Assembly: GCF_006539685.1 (NCBI RefSeq)
Contig: NZ_BJNM01000009.1
Location: 36,784 to 100,783 of the forward strand
DNA length: 64,000 nucleotides
Reading direction: 5' to 3'
From: Gluconobacter oxydans
GTDB lineage: Bacteria > Pseudomonadota > Alphaproteobacteria > Acetobacterales > Acetobacteraceae
The notes beneath the pieces were generated by a model. The model saw only the letters and a list, made by a program, of their open reading frames with translations, had not been told where the DNA came from and searched no databases. Below, piece by piece: positions 33,351 to 42,279 of this stretch (the stretch's first letter is position 1; each line of letters starts with the position of its first letter). The position numbers and the translations under genes were made by a program.

Positions 33351-34520
33351 ATGACCAGTCCCCTCTCTTCCGCCGCCCGCAGCGACCTTCTGGCCCGGGG
33401 ATACTCCCGCCGCAGTTTCGGACGGATTGCCACGCTTCTGGCAGCCGGCGCGACCGTCCATGCCCTGACGAAGTCCGCGCATGCCGCCATCCTCCCGTCA
33501 GGAATCAACTTTGAAGGCATGACCCGTCTGGGCAGCAATGAATGCTGGACGGGCCCCTTCCCGGAAGCCGCTCAGGCCGGTGCTTCTTCCGTTTTCCAAA
33601 GCAACCGCTACGACCCGACCGGCCACATGCGCGATGATCTGATCAAGGCTGCTTCTGACGTGGAAGGACTTCCCGAGAGCCATGTCATGACATGGTGCGG
33701 CTCGTCCGATCCTCTCGCCCGCGCGATCGTCACGTTCTGCTCGCCCACCCGGGGGCTTGTCACGGCAGATCCAAGCTATGAAGCTGGTTGGGTGGCTGCT
33801 GACTGGCTGAAAATCCCCCTCGCCCGCGTGCCACTGTCCGCCAAGGGCGGTTATCGTACCGACGTACGCGCCATGCTGGCGGCCGATCCCAATGCCGGCG
33901 TCTACTACATCTGCTCCCCGAACAATCCGACCGGGACGCTCACGCCCCTGCGCGATATCGCATGGCTGGTCGAGCACAAGCCGAAGGGCTCTGTCGTTCT
34001 GGTCGATGAAGCCTATATCCACTTTTCGGAAGCGCCGAGCGCCGTGGAGCTGGTCGCCAAGAACAAGGACGTGGTCGTCCTGCGCACCTTCTCCAAGATG
34101 TTCGCTATGGCGGGCATGCGTCTTGGACTGACATTCGCCAGATCCGATCTGCATGAAGCCATGATGCGTTATGACGGCAAGAGCGCGACGGCGATGCTTC
34201 CGGTGCCGGCCATGGCCTGTGGCACGATGAGCCTGACCATGAAATCAGCCATCGCTGCCCGTCGTCAGGAAATGATTGCAGCCCGGAACATGACGTTCCA
34301 GCATCTGCGCAAGCGTGGCATCCATTTCATTCCGTCGGACGCGAACATGTTCGTCATTGACTGGAAGAAACCGGCAGAGCCGATCAAGGATGCGTTCCTG
34401 CAGCAGAAAGTCGTGATCGGACGCTCCTGGCCCGTATGGCCGAATGCCTCGCGGATTACCGTTGGCTCCATGGATGAAATGAAGATCTTCTGTACGGCAC
34501 TGGACCGGATCATCGCCTGA
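33351..34520 (+). CDS. Tat-signal PLP-dependent aminotransferase (HisC/class I fold)
   Basis: A 389-residue protein with a twin-arginine signal (YSRRSFGRIATLLAAGATVH, residues ~18-37, cleavage near AHA-A at ~46) followed by a histidinol-phosphate-aminotransferase-like fold: YICSPNNPTGT near 190, VLVDEAYIHF near 217, and the PLP-Lys loop RTFSKMFAMAGMRLG near 245. Cofactor-loaded folding before export fits Tat use. The cytoplasmic HisC function is unlikely given the signal. It could act on a periplasmic amino acid or amine; no substrate is evident. The signal is followed directly by family sequence, so the fusion looks genuine. Confidence 0.86.
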   Translation: MTSPLSSAARSDLLARGYSRRSFGRIATLLAAGATVHALTKSAHAAILPSGINFEGMTRLGSNECWTGPFPEAAQAGASSVFQSNRYDPTGHMRDDLIKAASDVEGLPESHVMTWCGSSDPLARAIVTFCSPTRGLVTADPSYEAGWVAADWLKIPLARVPLSAKGGYRTDVRAMLAADPNAGVYYICSPNNPTGTLTPLRDIAWLVEHKPKGSVVLVDEAYIHFSEAPSAVELVAKNKDVVVLRTFSKMFAMAGMRLGLTFARSDLHEAMMRYDGKSATAMLPVPAMACGTMSLTMKSAIAARRQEMIAARNMTFQHLRKRGIHFIPSDANMFVIDWKKPAEPIKDAFLQQKVVIGRSWPVWPNASRITVGSMDEMKIFCTALDRIIA

Positions 34521-34532
34521 TCCGATCCAGTC

Positions 34533-34565
34533 TCCCTGCCGTTCCGGCTCAGCTGGCGGCAGGGA
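34533..34565. terminator. Inverted repeat between convergent aminotransferase and hpnC
   Basis: TCCCTGCCG and CGGCAGGGA arms, 9 bp each with a 15-base loop, covering the hpnC stop. It is followed by AAATAA rather than a T-run. Confidence 0.5.
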
Positions 34566-35412
34566 AATAACGCAGAGCCCGGAACAGGGCCTTCGCCCCA
34601 TCCGTCTTCGTCAGGGCCACACGTTCCAGCAACGGGTCCTGACGCCGCAGACGGGCCGTCAGGATATGGCACAGTTCCACAATGACGGCCGCTTCCAGCC
34701 GCATCCGGCGATCCCGGATCAGGTGCGGCAGGATCCGGGCGTTTCTGTTGAGCACGTCCACCCCATCCAGCATCCGGTCGAACACACGGCGAACTCCCGG
34801 CTTGCTGCGCACCAGACGCAGGTCATCCAGACAGACGCCCTCTTCTTCCAGCCACGGCAGCGGCACATAGCATCGGTCGAGGACCTTCAGATCGTCCGCA
34901 ACGTCCTGAAGATGATTGACGACCTGAAGCGCGGAACACAGGGCATCGGAAGGTGCGAGCGTCTCCTCTGCCTCACCATGCAACAGGAGCAGGAAGCGGC
35001 CGACGGGATTTGCTGAGTATTTGCAGTAATGCAGCAGCTCGTCCCAGCTTTCATAGCGGGTCTTTTCCGCGTCCATGCAGAACGCTTCGAGAAGATCCGT
35101 CGCCGTTTCCAGCGGGACGCCCGTCTGAAGGAGCACTTCGCGCAGCTTGACGGCAGTCTGTGCGTCAGCACGCGGAGGTGCGGTGATTTCGCCCCGGATG
35201 ACCGCCGCCATACCCCTGAGCCGTGCAATTTTTTCGGCAGGCGTCAGTTCTGTCGTGTCCACCATGTCATCCGCGACACGCGCGAAATTATAATAGGTAT
35301 GGACGTAAGGTCGCAGCCGTGGGGCGATCAGGAAGGAACCGACGGGAAAGTTCTCGTCGGATTTGCCTTTGGCAGAGGTGACGTCTTTCGTCCCCCAGAT
35401 GCTGTCTGTCAC
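34549..35412 (-). CDS. hpnC: Hydroxysqualene synthase HpnC
   Basis: Converts presqualene diphosphate to hydroxysqualene. The 287-residue member of the squalene synthase family has NFPVGSFLIAPRLRPYV at the start, YYNFARVADDMVD (first Asp motif) near residue 42 and VNHLQDVADDLKVLDRCYVP (second Asp motif) near 165. The ATGA overlap with hpnB and the hpnA-B-C order support the assignment over HpnD, which is encoded separately at 31783-32658. Confidence 0.93.
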   Translation of the reverse strand: MTDSIWGTKDVTSAKGKSDENFPVGSFLIAPRLRPYVHTYYNFARVADDMVDTTELTPAEKIARLRGMAAVIRGEITAPPRADAQTAVKLREVLLQTGVPLETATDLLEAFCMDAEKTRYESWDELLHYCKYSANPVGRFLLLLHGEAEETLAPSDALCSALQVVNHLQDVADDLKVLDRCYVPLPWLEEEGVCLDDLRLVRSKPGVRRVFDRMLDGVDVLNRNARILPHLIRDRRMRLEAAVIVELCHILTARLRRQDPLLERVALTKTDGAKALFRALRYFPAAS

Positions 35413-36551
35413 GATGTTTCATCCGTGTAGGAACGGTTTTTCCAGCGCACGCCGACCCCCCGATGGTGATCGAGGGCCGAGCCAATGGTTGCCGCCATAT
35501 AGAAGGCCGCAACCAGCGGGAGGGGAATGGCACGCCATAGTGGCAGGCCAAAACGGCGGAGCGTCGGTACGAATGTCAGGCAGGACAGCAGATAGGTCAG
35601 AAGCCCGATCCGTCGTTCCCGTCCCTTGCCAAACAGGGCGAGTGCCACAGGAAGAAGCCAGATCGTGGCCATCCCGATGATCGTTGCAAGCAGCAGGACC
35701 GGCGAATAGCGCAGTTGCACATAAGCCGTCCGGGCGATCATGTGCCACACGTCCATCATGCCGCGATACGGCCGCACGGACCACGCCAGGGCACTGTGTC
35801 CCAGATAGAGGCGGCCACCTGAACGCTTTACATGGGCGGCCAGTGTGCAGTCGTCGATCAGGGCGCCGCGCAGGGCACTGATACCCCCGATCCGCTCCAG
35901 CGCCCGACGCCGCAGAAGGATGGTCCCGCCTGCCGCACCCGCGATCCGCGAATGTTCGCTCGCAATCCGCGAAAACGGATAGAGCATCGCAAAGAAATAG
36001 ACGAATGCCGGAACTAGGAAACGCTCTGCAGGGCTCTCGCAGTTCAGCGCCACCATTTCCGAGACAAGATCCAGATCATCCTCCCGGGCCTTGGCGACCA
36101 GAGAGGCAAGATGGCCCGGGGCATGCGTGATGTCCGCGTCTGTCAGCAGGATGTAGCCATAAGGGCCGATCCGCGTCAGGGCTTCCTGCTCTCCCTGATG
36201 GACCGCCCACAGCTTGCCGCTCCATCCGGCAGGGCGCTTCTGGCCCGAAATGACGGTCAGGCGGTGATGCGGATCAGGCAGCGCGCGTGCGATGTCGCCG
36301 GTCCCGTCCGTGCTTTCGTCATCGACCAGGATGACAGACAGTTTCCCGTCATAATCCTGTTCCAGAAGGGAGGTCAGGCATTCGCGAATGGAGTCCGCTT
36401 CGTCCCGGGCGGGGACGACCACCGCCACGTCCGGTGCGCAGACCGGCGTGGGTTTCTGGGCGAGAATGGGGCCTTTCTGCCAGAACTTCCCATGGAACAG
36501 CGAAAGATAGATCCATGCTCCCAGACTGGTCAGTGCAGTTCCGAACAACAT
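35409..36551 (-). CDS. hpnB: Hopanoid-associated glycosyltransferase HpnB
   Basis: A 380-residue membrane glycosyltransferase family 2 protein. An N-terminal helix (~5-20) precedes the GT2 domain with VAVVVPARDEADSIRECL near residue 45, ILVDDESTDGTGDIA near 75 and ILLTDADITHAPGHL (DxD) near 135. Two to three C-terminal helices follow (~270-350). It is part of hpnABC, with one-base and four-base overlaps to its neighbours. The exact sugar acceptor is not established for the family. Confidence 0.9.
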   Translation of the reverse strand: MLFGTALTSLGAWIYLSLFHGKFWQKGPILAQKPTPVCAPDVAVVVPARDEADSIRECLTSLLEQDYDGKLSVILVDDESTDGTGDIARALPDPHHRLTVISGQKRPAGWSGKLWAVHQGEQEALTRIGPYGYILLTDADITHAPGHLASLVAKAREDDLDLVSEMVALNCESPAERFLVPAFVYFFAMLYPFSRIASEHSRIAGAAGGTILLRRRALERIGGISALRGALIDDCTLAAHVKRSGGRLYLGHSALAWSVRPYRGMMDVWHMIARTAYVQLRYSPVLLLATIIGMATIWLLPVALALFGKGRERRIGLLTYLLSCLTFVPTLRRFGLPLWRAIPLPLVAAFYMAATIGSALDHHRGVGVRWKNRSYTDETS

Positions 36552-37546
36552 TATTTCATCCGTCCGTGCTGACGGAACCAGGCAATGGCATCTGTCACGG
36601 CATCGCGGGCCGGGCGTGGGGCATATCCGAGTTCTTTCTTTGCCTTGTCGGACGAGAAGAACATCAGCTTCTTGGACATGGCCAGCGTCTCACGCGTGAC
36701 GCGCGGCTCGATACCGAACCCGCGGGCCAGCCATTCGGACACAAGCGCCACCGGATAGAGCCAGGACTGCTTGAGCTTGACGGCAGGTGGCTTCACTCCG
36801 GCAATCTGGCTGACCATGCGGAACAGGTCGCCCAGCATGATGTTTTCACCGCCGAGAATGTATTTCTCGCCGATCTTTCCCCGCTCCAGCGCAAGGGCAT
36901 GACCTTCGGCGACGTCATCGACATGAACGATATTCAGCCCGGTCTCGACATAGGCCGGCATGTTTCCGCTGGCACAGTCGAGGATCATCTGTCCGGTGGG
37001 TGTCGGCTTGATGTCTCGTGGCCCGACTGGCGTCGAGGGGTTCACGATGATCGCCGGCAGGTTCTTCTCCCGGATGAGGCGGAGGACTTCCTGTTCCGCG
37101 CGGTATTTCGAAAGTTTGTAGATCCCGATGACCTGGCTTTCGGAAACCGGCGTGGTTTCGTCTGCCGGCACGCCGTCGCTTCGCAGCCCCAGGGCCGCAA
37201 CCGACGAACAGTAAATGATTTTTTCCACGCCAGCCTCGAGGGCGGCCAGCATCAGGTTGCGGGTACCTTCCACATTGGCCTTCATCATGGTTTCCGGATC
37301 AGGAACCCAGAGTCGGTAATCGGCAGCAACGTGGAACAGGATTTTGACGCCCTTCAGCGCCGGAGCGAGCGTGTCAGGATCCGAAAGGTCACCGACGGCG
37401 AGTTCCGCGTTCAGCTCAGCAATATTTGAACGGTCGGATGTCGGCCGGACGAGAAGCCTCAGGCGGTGGCCGCGTTCTTCAAGGACGCGGGCGACGGCAG
37501 AGCCGACAAACCCCGTAGCCCCCGTAACGAGTGTGACATCGTTCAT
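36551..37546 (-). CDS. hpnA: Hopanoid-associated sugar epimerase HpnA (NAD-dependent, SDR family)
   Basis: A 331-residue extended SDR resembling dihydroflavonol-4-reductase: TLVTGATGFVGSAVARVLEE (NAD-binding) at the start, IYCSSVAALG near 117 and YKLSKYRAEQEV (catalytic Tyr-x3-Lys) near 152. The frame is open to 37648, but ATG 37546 begins the Rossmann strand and has AAGGAG 11 bp upstream. First gene of hpnABC; the divergent hpnL starts ~120 bp away. Confidence 0.91.
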   Translation of the reverse strand: MNDVTLVTGATGFVGSAVARVLEERGHRLRLLVRPTSDRSNIAELNAELAVGDLSDPDTLAPALKGVKILFHVAADYRLWVPDPETMMKANVEGTRNLMLAALEAGVEKIIYCSSVAALGLRSDGVPADETTPVSESQVIGIYKLSKYRAEQEVLRLIREKNLPAIIVNPSTPVGPRDIKPTPTGQMILDCASGNMPAYVETGLNIVHVDDVAEGHALALERGKIGEKYILGGENIMLGDLFRMVSQIAGVKPPAVKLKQSWLYPVALVSEWLARGFGIEPRVTRETLAMSKKLMFFSSDKAKKELGYAPRPARDAVTDAIAWFRQHGRMK

Positions 37547-37665
37547 GGTGGCAGAGTCTCCTTGGGTCATCAGCAGATGGTTGCAATTTATGACAGCATA
37601 ATCCCCCCGGCTTTTCGGGGAAAGCGTCTGAAAGGGTGGAATATTCACCCTGTGTGCGATAGAGC

Positions 37666-38862
37666 GTGTCCAAACGGTATGTGACGAAGACGTTGAAAAA
37701 AACTCTCCCTGTTCTGCTTTCCCTTCTCGGGGTGGCCCTTTTCACCTTCATTGCGGCCAAGGCGGGTATTCATCCCGTCATGGAAGCACTTTCAAAAGTC
37801 GGTGTTGGTGGCTTCCTGCTTCTCGCGGCCTGCCAGCTTCTGATCGACATGGGGCTCGGCGTTGCGTGGCATGCGGCGGTGCCGCTGCTGAGCGTGCGGC
37901 GTCTCATGGGAGCACGTCTGGTCCGTGACAGCGCGGGAGCATGTCTTCCGTTCTCCCAGCTTGGTGGCATGGTCATTGGTGTCCGCGCCACGCTGGCCGG
38001 TGTGGATCCCCGCACCGTCAAGGGAGAAGAGCTGCACTGGCCCGAAGGTGTCGCCGCAAATCTGGTGGACATCACGACCGAGGTTCTGGGGCAGATCGCC
38101 TTCGTCCTGATCGCCCTTCTCTGCCTGATCGGCCATCACGGGGCCTCACGATTTGTCTGGCCACTTATCGGCGGCATGGTCCTGCTGAGCCTTGGAATTG
38201 CCGGCTTCATCTGGACCCAGCAGCGTGGCGGAGTTATGGTCCGCAAGGCTGCGGCATTTCTCGGGAAGCACATTGCCGCGGAATGGCGCGATTCCCTGAT
38301 CGGCAATACGGAGACCTTCCAGTTACGACTCGAAAGTCTCTGGAGCCGGCCGGACAGGATTTCCCTCGGCGCATTCTGCCATCTGCTATGCTGGATGGGC
38401 AGTGCAGCCATGACGTGGCTGGCCCTCCAGCTTCTCGGCGCCCATGTCGGGTTTTTCTCCTCGGTCGCAATCGAGGGTGTGGTCTGTGGCATCATGTCGG
38501 CCGGTTTTCTTGTGCCGGGCGCTCTGGGCGTGCAGGAAGCCGCCTATGTCGCGTTGGGTATGATTTTCGGCATCGATGCCGAAATCTCGCTCAGCCTTTC
38601 GCTGCTGCGCCGCGGACGGGACATCCTGATCGGTATTCCGGTCCTGCTGGTCTGGCAGATTGTGGAAATGCGTCGGTTGCGTCATGCGCCTCCTGCGGAA
38701 GCAAGCAAAAGCACGCCGGCTCCGTCTCCAGCTTCCGCCCGCAAGACTGTCATTCCCCCCGCAGTGACGGCCCTTGCCGGTAACATCAAGAAAGAGGCCA
38801 CGTCCCGGGACGGCAAGAAAACCGAGGACACCCCCTTCGCGACGGCTCCCAGAGTTTTATGA
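37666..38862 (+). CDS. hpnL: HpnL-like membrane protein (lysylphosphatidylglycerol synthase TM-region family)
   Basis: A ~398-residue integral membrane protein with about eight helices; FLLLAACQLLIDMGLGVAWH, PFSQLGGMVIGVRA, and GFLVPGALGVQEAAYVALG are typical of the UPF0104/HpnL group, thought to handle lipid or hopanoid transport. The last ~60 residues are a Pro/Ser/Lys-rich cytoplasmic tail. The start codon is ambiguous (GTG at 37666 or 37681). It overlaps tyrC by 4 bp. The hopanoid link is from divergent placement next to hpnA. Confidence 0.83.
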   Translation: MSKRYVTKTLKKTLPVLLSLLGVALFTFIAAKAGIHPVMEALSKVGVGGFLLLAACQLLIDMGLGVAWHAAVPLLSVRRLMGARLVRDSAGACLPFSQLGGMVIGVRATLAGVDPRTVKGEELHWPEGVAANLVDITTEVLGQIAFVLIALLCLIGHHGASRFVWPLIGGMVLLSLGIAGFIWTQQRGGVMVRKAAAFLGKHIAAEWRDSLIGNTETFQLRLESLWSRPDRISLGAFCHLLCWMGSAAMTWLALQLLGAHVGFFSSVAIEGVVCGIMSAGFLVPGALGVQEAAYVALGMIFGIDAEISLSLSLLRRGRDILIGIPVLLVWQIVEMRRLRHAPPAEASKSTPAPSPASARKTVIPPAVTALAGNIKKEATSRDGKKTEDTPFATAPRVL

Positions 38863-39740
38863 CACCTCTTTTCAGGTCTCTCTCGGTCATCGGCCCGGGG
38901 CTGATCGGCTCGTCCGTTCTGCGCCGTGCCCGGGAAACGAGGGCAATTGCCGAAACCCTGATCGCAGCCGATTCAAACCCCGCCGTTCTCGAACGGGTCC
39001 GGGAACTGGGCATTGCGGATATCACGACGTCCGATCCTGCCGTCGCGGCGCAGGCAGACTGTGTCATGATCTGCGTTCCCGTTGGCGCGGTGGAAGAAGT
39101 CGCCCGTCAGGTGCTTCCTTTTATGAAGCCCGGCAGCATTCTGACGGATGTGGCTTCCGTTCGTGGGCAGCTCGGCCCGACACTGGCGGCGATCCTGCCC
39201 GAAAACGTGGCGTATGTGCCTGGCCATCCGATGGCGGGCACAGAACATTCAGGTCCGGATGCAGGGTTTTCGACCCTGTTCGAAGACCGCTGGGCCCTCC
39301 TCGTTCCGCCTGAAGGTGCGGATACGAAGGCTGTGAATACGATCGAACAGCTCTGGACGTTGTGCGGAGCGCGCACGAAAATCCTGTCTGATGAAAAGCA
39401 CGACAGGATCTGCGCCATGGTCAGTCACCTGCCGCATCTCCTCGCCTTTACGATCTGCGATACCGCAGACAACCTGTCCGATGAGATCCGCGCGGCCGTC
39501 CTGGATTATGCCGCGTCGGGCTTCCGCGATTTTACACGGATTGCGGCGTCGGACCCGGTCATGTGGCGGGATATTTTCCTGGCCAACAAGGAAGCGCTGC
39601 TGGGGACGCTCGACAAGTTTGTGGCGGACACGCAGGCAATGGCCGATGCAATCCGCACTGGCGACGAAGCAGCCATCACAAGCAAAATCGAACGCGGCCG
39701 CGCTATTCGCCTGACCCTGATTGAAAACCGTCAGGCCTGA
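38859..39740 (+). CDS. tyrC: Prephenate / arogenate (cyclohexadienyl) dehydrogenase
   Basis: Oxidises prephenate or arogenate in tyrosine synthesis. The 293-residue protein has the Rossmann start LSVIGPGLIGSSVLRRA, VPGHPMAGTEHSGPDAGF near residue 125, VSHLPHLLAFT near 190 and AASGFRDFTRIAASDPVMWRD near 220. There is no fused chorismate mutase and no ACT domain. In many alphaproteobacteria tyrC lies beside a HisC-type aminotransferase; here the Tat-signal aminotransferase is 4 kb away. It overlaps hpnL by 4 bp. Confidence 0.93.
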   Translation: MTPLFRSLSVIGPGLIGSSVLRRARETRAIAETLIAADSNPAVLERVRELGIADITTSDPAVAAQADCVMICVPVGAVEEVARQVLPFMKPGSILTDVASVRGQLGPTLAAILPENVAYVPGHPMAGTEHSGPDAGFSTLFEDRWALLVPPEGADTKAVNTIEQLWTLCGARTKILSDEKHDRICAMVSHLPHLLAFTICDTADNLSDEIRAAVLDYAASGFRDFTRIAASDPVMWRDIFLANKEALLGTLDKFVADTQAMADAIRTGDEAAITSKIERGRAIRLTLIENRQA

Positions 39741-39770
39741 AACCTGTTGAGCTGACTTAGGATGAACTTA

Positions 39771-39793
39771 CTGCCGGACCAGAGGTCCGGCAG
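39771..39793. terminator. Inverted repeat between convergent tyrC and pyk
   Basis: CTGCCGGACC-AGA-GGTCCGGCAG, 10-bp perfect arms with a 3-base loop, in the 64-bp gap between the two stops. There is no T-run on either side, yet the position suits a shared terminator. Confidence 0.6.
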
Positions 39794-39804
39794 CAGTAGT
39801 ATAT

Positions 39805-41235
39805 TCAGGCTGTGATGACGCGCAGGGTGTTCGTGCTGCCGGAATGACCCGAAGGCAGTCCGGCCAGGATCAGGACCCGATCCCCGGTTTTGCAGAAACC
39901 CATGTTGCGTGCGAGTTCGGCAACAGGACCGGCCAGAGGCTCGATGCCCTGAGTGCTCTGTTCGCTGTTGATCAGATGCGGAAAGACGCCCCACACAACG
40001 CACAGCCGGCGTGCAACCCACAGTTCGGGCGTCAGGGCAATGATCGGACAGTGCGGCCGCTCACGGGACAGGCGCATGGCCCCTGCTCCACTCCGGGTGC
40101 GGCATGCGATGGCGCCGGCATGAAGCGTGCGGCTGACCTGCCAGGCGGCCTGAACGATCGCGCTCTGGACGGTTTCATCCGGTGCCGGGCGCAGACGGTC
40201 CATACGGAGACGCCACTCGGTGTCCTGCTCCACGCGTTCGGCAATCCGCACCATCATCGAGACGGCTTCGACAGGGTACTTGCCTGCCGCACTTTCCGCC
40301 GACAGCATGACGGCATCCGCGCCATCGTAAACGGCATTGGACACGTCGGACACTTCAGCGCGCGTCGGCGTCGGGCTTTCGATCATGCTCTCAAGCATCT
40401 GTGTCGCCACGATGACCGGGCGGCACTGCTTGCGGGCTTCGGCAATGGCACGCTTCTGCGCGACCGGAACTTCCTCGGGCGGCAGTTCCACGCCCAGATC
40501 GCCACGCGCGACCATGATCGCGTCCGATAGGTGAACGATGGCTGCCAGATCATCCATCGCCTGCGGCTTTTCAAGCTTGGTCACGATGGCTGCACGACCT
40601 GCTGCGATCTCGCGGGCTTCCTGCACGTCCTCGGGACGCTGCACGAACGAAAGCGCCACAAAATCCACACCCAGCGACAGCGCGAAGTCGAAGTCGCGGC
40701 GATCCTTCTCGGTCAGTGCCGGAATGGGCAGTGTCACGTCGGGAACATTGACGCCCTTGCGCTCCGAAAGCTTTCCGCCCACGACCACAACCGTCTCAAG
40801 GAACCCTTCGCCCGTCTTTACGACACGCAGCTTGAGCTTGCCGTCATCCAGCAGGAGATGACTGCCCGGCTTGGCGGCGGAAATGATTTCCGGATGCGGC
40901 AGGCAGACGCGCGAAACCGTACCGGGTGTCCGGTCCAGATCCAGGCGGAACGGCTTGCCTTCCTCGAGGATGACCGGACCGTTCTCGAACACGCCGACAC
41001 GCAGTTTCGGTCCCTGCAGATCCGCCAGAATGGCCAGTGGATGACCGACCTTTTCCTCGGCGGCCCGGATGGCGGCATGACGCTCGCCGTGATCCTCATG
41101 CGCGCCGTGGGAGAAATTGAGCCGGAAGACATTCACGCCCGCCTGCGCCAGGGAAAGGATCATCTCGGGTGAGGATGAGGCCGGCCCAAGAGTCGCGACG
41201 ATCCGCGTGCGGCGGTAATGGGAACTCGATGTCAT
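39805..41235 (-). CDS. pyk: Pyruvate kinase
   Basis: Converts phosphoenolpyruvate and ADP to pyruvate and ATP. The 476-residue protein has RIVATLGPAS and VFRLNFSHGAHEDH at the start, ADLQGPKLRVG, DDGKLKL, LSFVQRPEDVQ, VTKLEKPQAMDDL (catalytic Lys), VARGDLGVELPPEEVP and ATQMLESMIESPTPTRAE. Length and domain order are normal. It is transcribed with or just before its downstream end at the tyrC hairpin; the SH3 gene ends 24 bp upstream, so both may be in one transcript. Confidence 0.97.
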   Translation of the reverse strand: MTSSSHYRRTRIVATLGPASSSPEMILSLAQAGVNVFRLNFSHGAHEDHGERHAAIRAAEEKVGHPLAILADLQGPKLRVGVFENGPVILEEGKPFRLDLDRTPGTVSRVCLPHPEIISAAKPGSHLLLDDGKLKLRVVKTGEGFLETVVVVGGKLSERKGVNVPDVTLPIPALTEKDRRDFDFALSLGVDFVALSFVQRPEDVQEAREIAAGRAAIVTKLEKPQAMDDLAAIVHLSDAIMVARGDLGVELPPEEVPVAQKRAIAEARKQCRPVIVATQMLESMIESPTPTRAEVSDVSNAVYDGADAVMLSAESAAGKYPVEAVSMMVRIAERVEQDTEWRLRMDRLRPAPDETVQSAIVQAAWQVSRTLHAGAIACRTRSGAGAMRLSRERPHCPIIALTPELWVARRLCVVWGVFPHLINSEQSTQGIEPLAGPVAELARNMGFCKTGDRVLILAGLPSGHSGSTNTLRVITA

Positions 41236-41259
41236 ATAGGGCGTCCTCGATCGAAAAAA

Positions 41260-42195
41260 TCAGTTTGGTTGAATCGTCTCACCCGGGAGCAACCCCCAGA
41301 AAAGACGGCGGGGCAGCCAGCCCTCGTAGCCCTTCACACTCACACGGCACCACTGGGAGTTCTGGGGGCACAGCTTGATGTTGCCCACCGTTCCCTGCTG
41401 CAGCACCGCGATGACGGTGCTATCTTCTTCCGGATGGCTCATGAGGAGCACATCATTTTTATGTGCCCGCGCCTCGTCCTGAGTGGCGACACGGGCGAGA
41501 ATACGGGCATCGGCCTTGCCGATATGGTCGCCTTCCTGGGCGCTGGCCTCGCCGTTCTGGGCCTTCACGCCTTCAGGAGGCAGCCCCGGAATGACAAAGG
41601 TCCGGCTGCCATAGAGCGTCGCCTGATGCACCCAGCCTTTCTGGCCATCGGAATCCTCGACAAGGCGCCACACATCGAATTCACGCTCGATTTCCACAGG
41701 CAGTCCGCGGCGGTGATAGACCCAGTCGATCGGATACCGGTCTCCCGGCCCGCGACGCATATAGACCTTGTCGGCCCGGAGCGCGGCATAGCGCGGCAGC
41801 GGCAGTCCGGTGTTGCTGCCTTTGTCCGTATTTTCAGGCACTGGCGGAACAGGCGGAGTTGCAGGCTGGTCCGCTGCTGCAGCACCCGCCGCCGTTGCGG
41901 CAGCGCCTGCTGCAACGGCCGGAGCGGCATGCTTCAAAGCAGCACGATGCGCCGCCTTGTGCTTCGCAGCCGGTGACGCGGGTTTTGCCGCATCGGCCTT
42001 GTGATGCTTTTTGGCCGACGCATGCTTGTCCGCAGCCTTCGCGGCCGTCTCCCCATGCTTCTTGTGATGATGGGCAGCCCAGGCATTTGAACTCACGAAG
42101 CCCGGAGCAGCAAGCAGGACCGTACCCGCCAGCAGCGCGCGAAGAAGAGCGGAATGGCCTTTGGCGGGACGCAGAGGGAAGACTGACATTCTCAT
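41260..42195 (-). CDS. Exported bacterial SH3-domain protein with Ala/His/Lys-rich linker
   Basis: A ~311-residue protein: signal peptide (LLRALLAGTVLLAAPGFVSS, cleavage near AWA-A), then ~75 residues of Ala/His/Lys/Pro-rich linker, then two SH3_4-type units (KVYMRRGPGDRYPIDWVYHR and, after ~70 residues, LQQGTVGNIKLCPQNSQWCR). Such proteins occur throughout alphaproteobacteria and probably bind cell-wall material in the periplasm. The start is ATG 42195 or 42189. The linker could bind metal through its His runs, but this is speculation. Confidence 0.85.
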   Translation of the reverse strand: MRMSVFPLRPAKGHSALLRALLAGTVLLAAPGFVSSNAWAAHHHKKHGETAAKAADKHASAKKHHKADAAKPASPAAKHKAAHRAALKHAAPAVAAGAAATAAGAAAADQPATPPVPPVPENTDKGSNTGLPLPRYAALRADKVYMRRGPGDRYPIDWVYHRRGLPVEIEREFDVWRLVEDSDGQKGWVHQATLYGSRTFVIPGLPPEGVKAQNGEASAQEGDHIGKADARILARVATQDEARAHKNDVLLMSHPEEDSTVIAVLQQGTVGNIKLCPQNSQWCRVSVKGYEGWLPRRLFWGLLPGETIQPN

Positions 42196-42279
42196 GAGCG
42201 CATCCCTGCCAAGGGCCGAAGGTTTGGGCAAGTCATCAAAACGGGAAAGACGTCCGAAAATCGTGTCTTGGGCAGAAAC

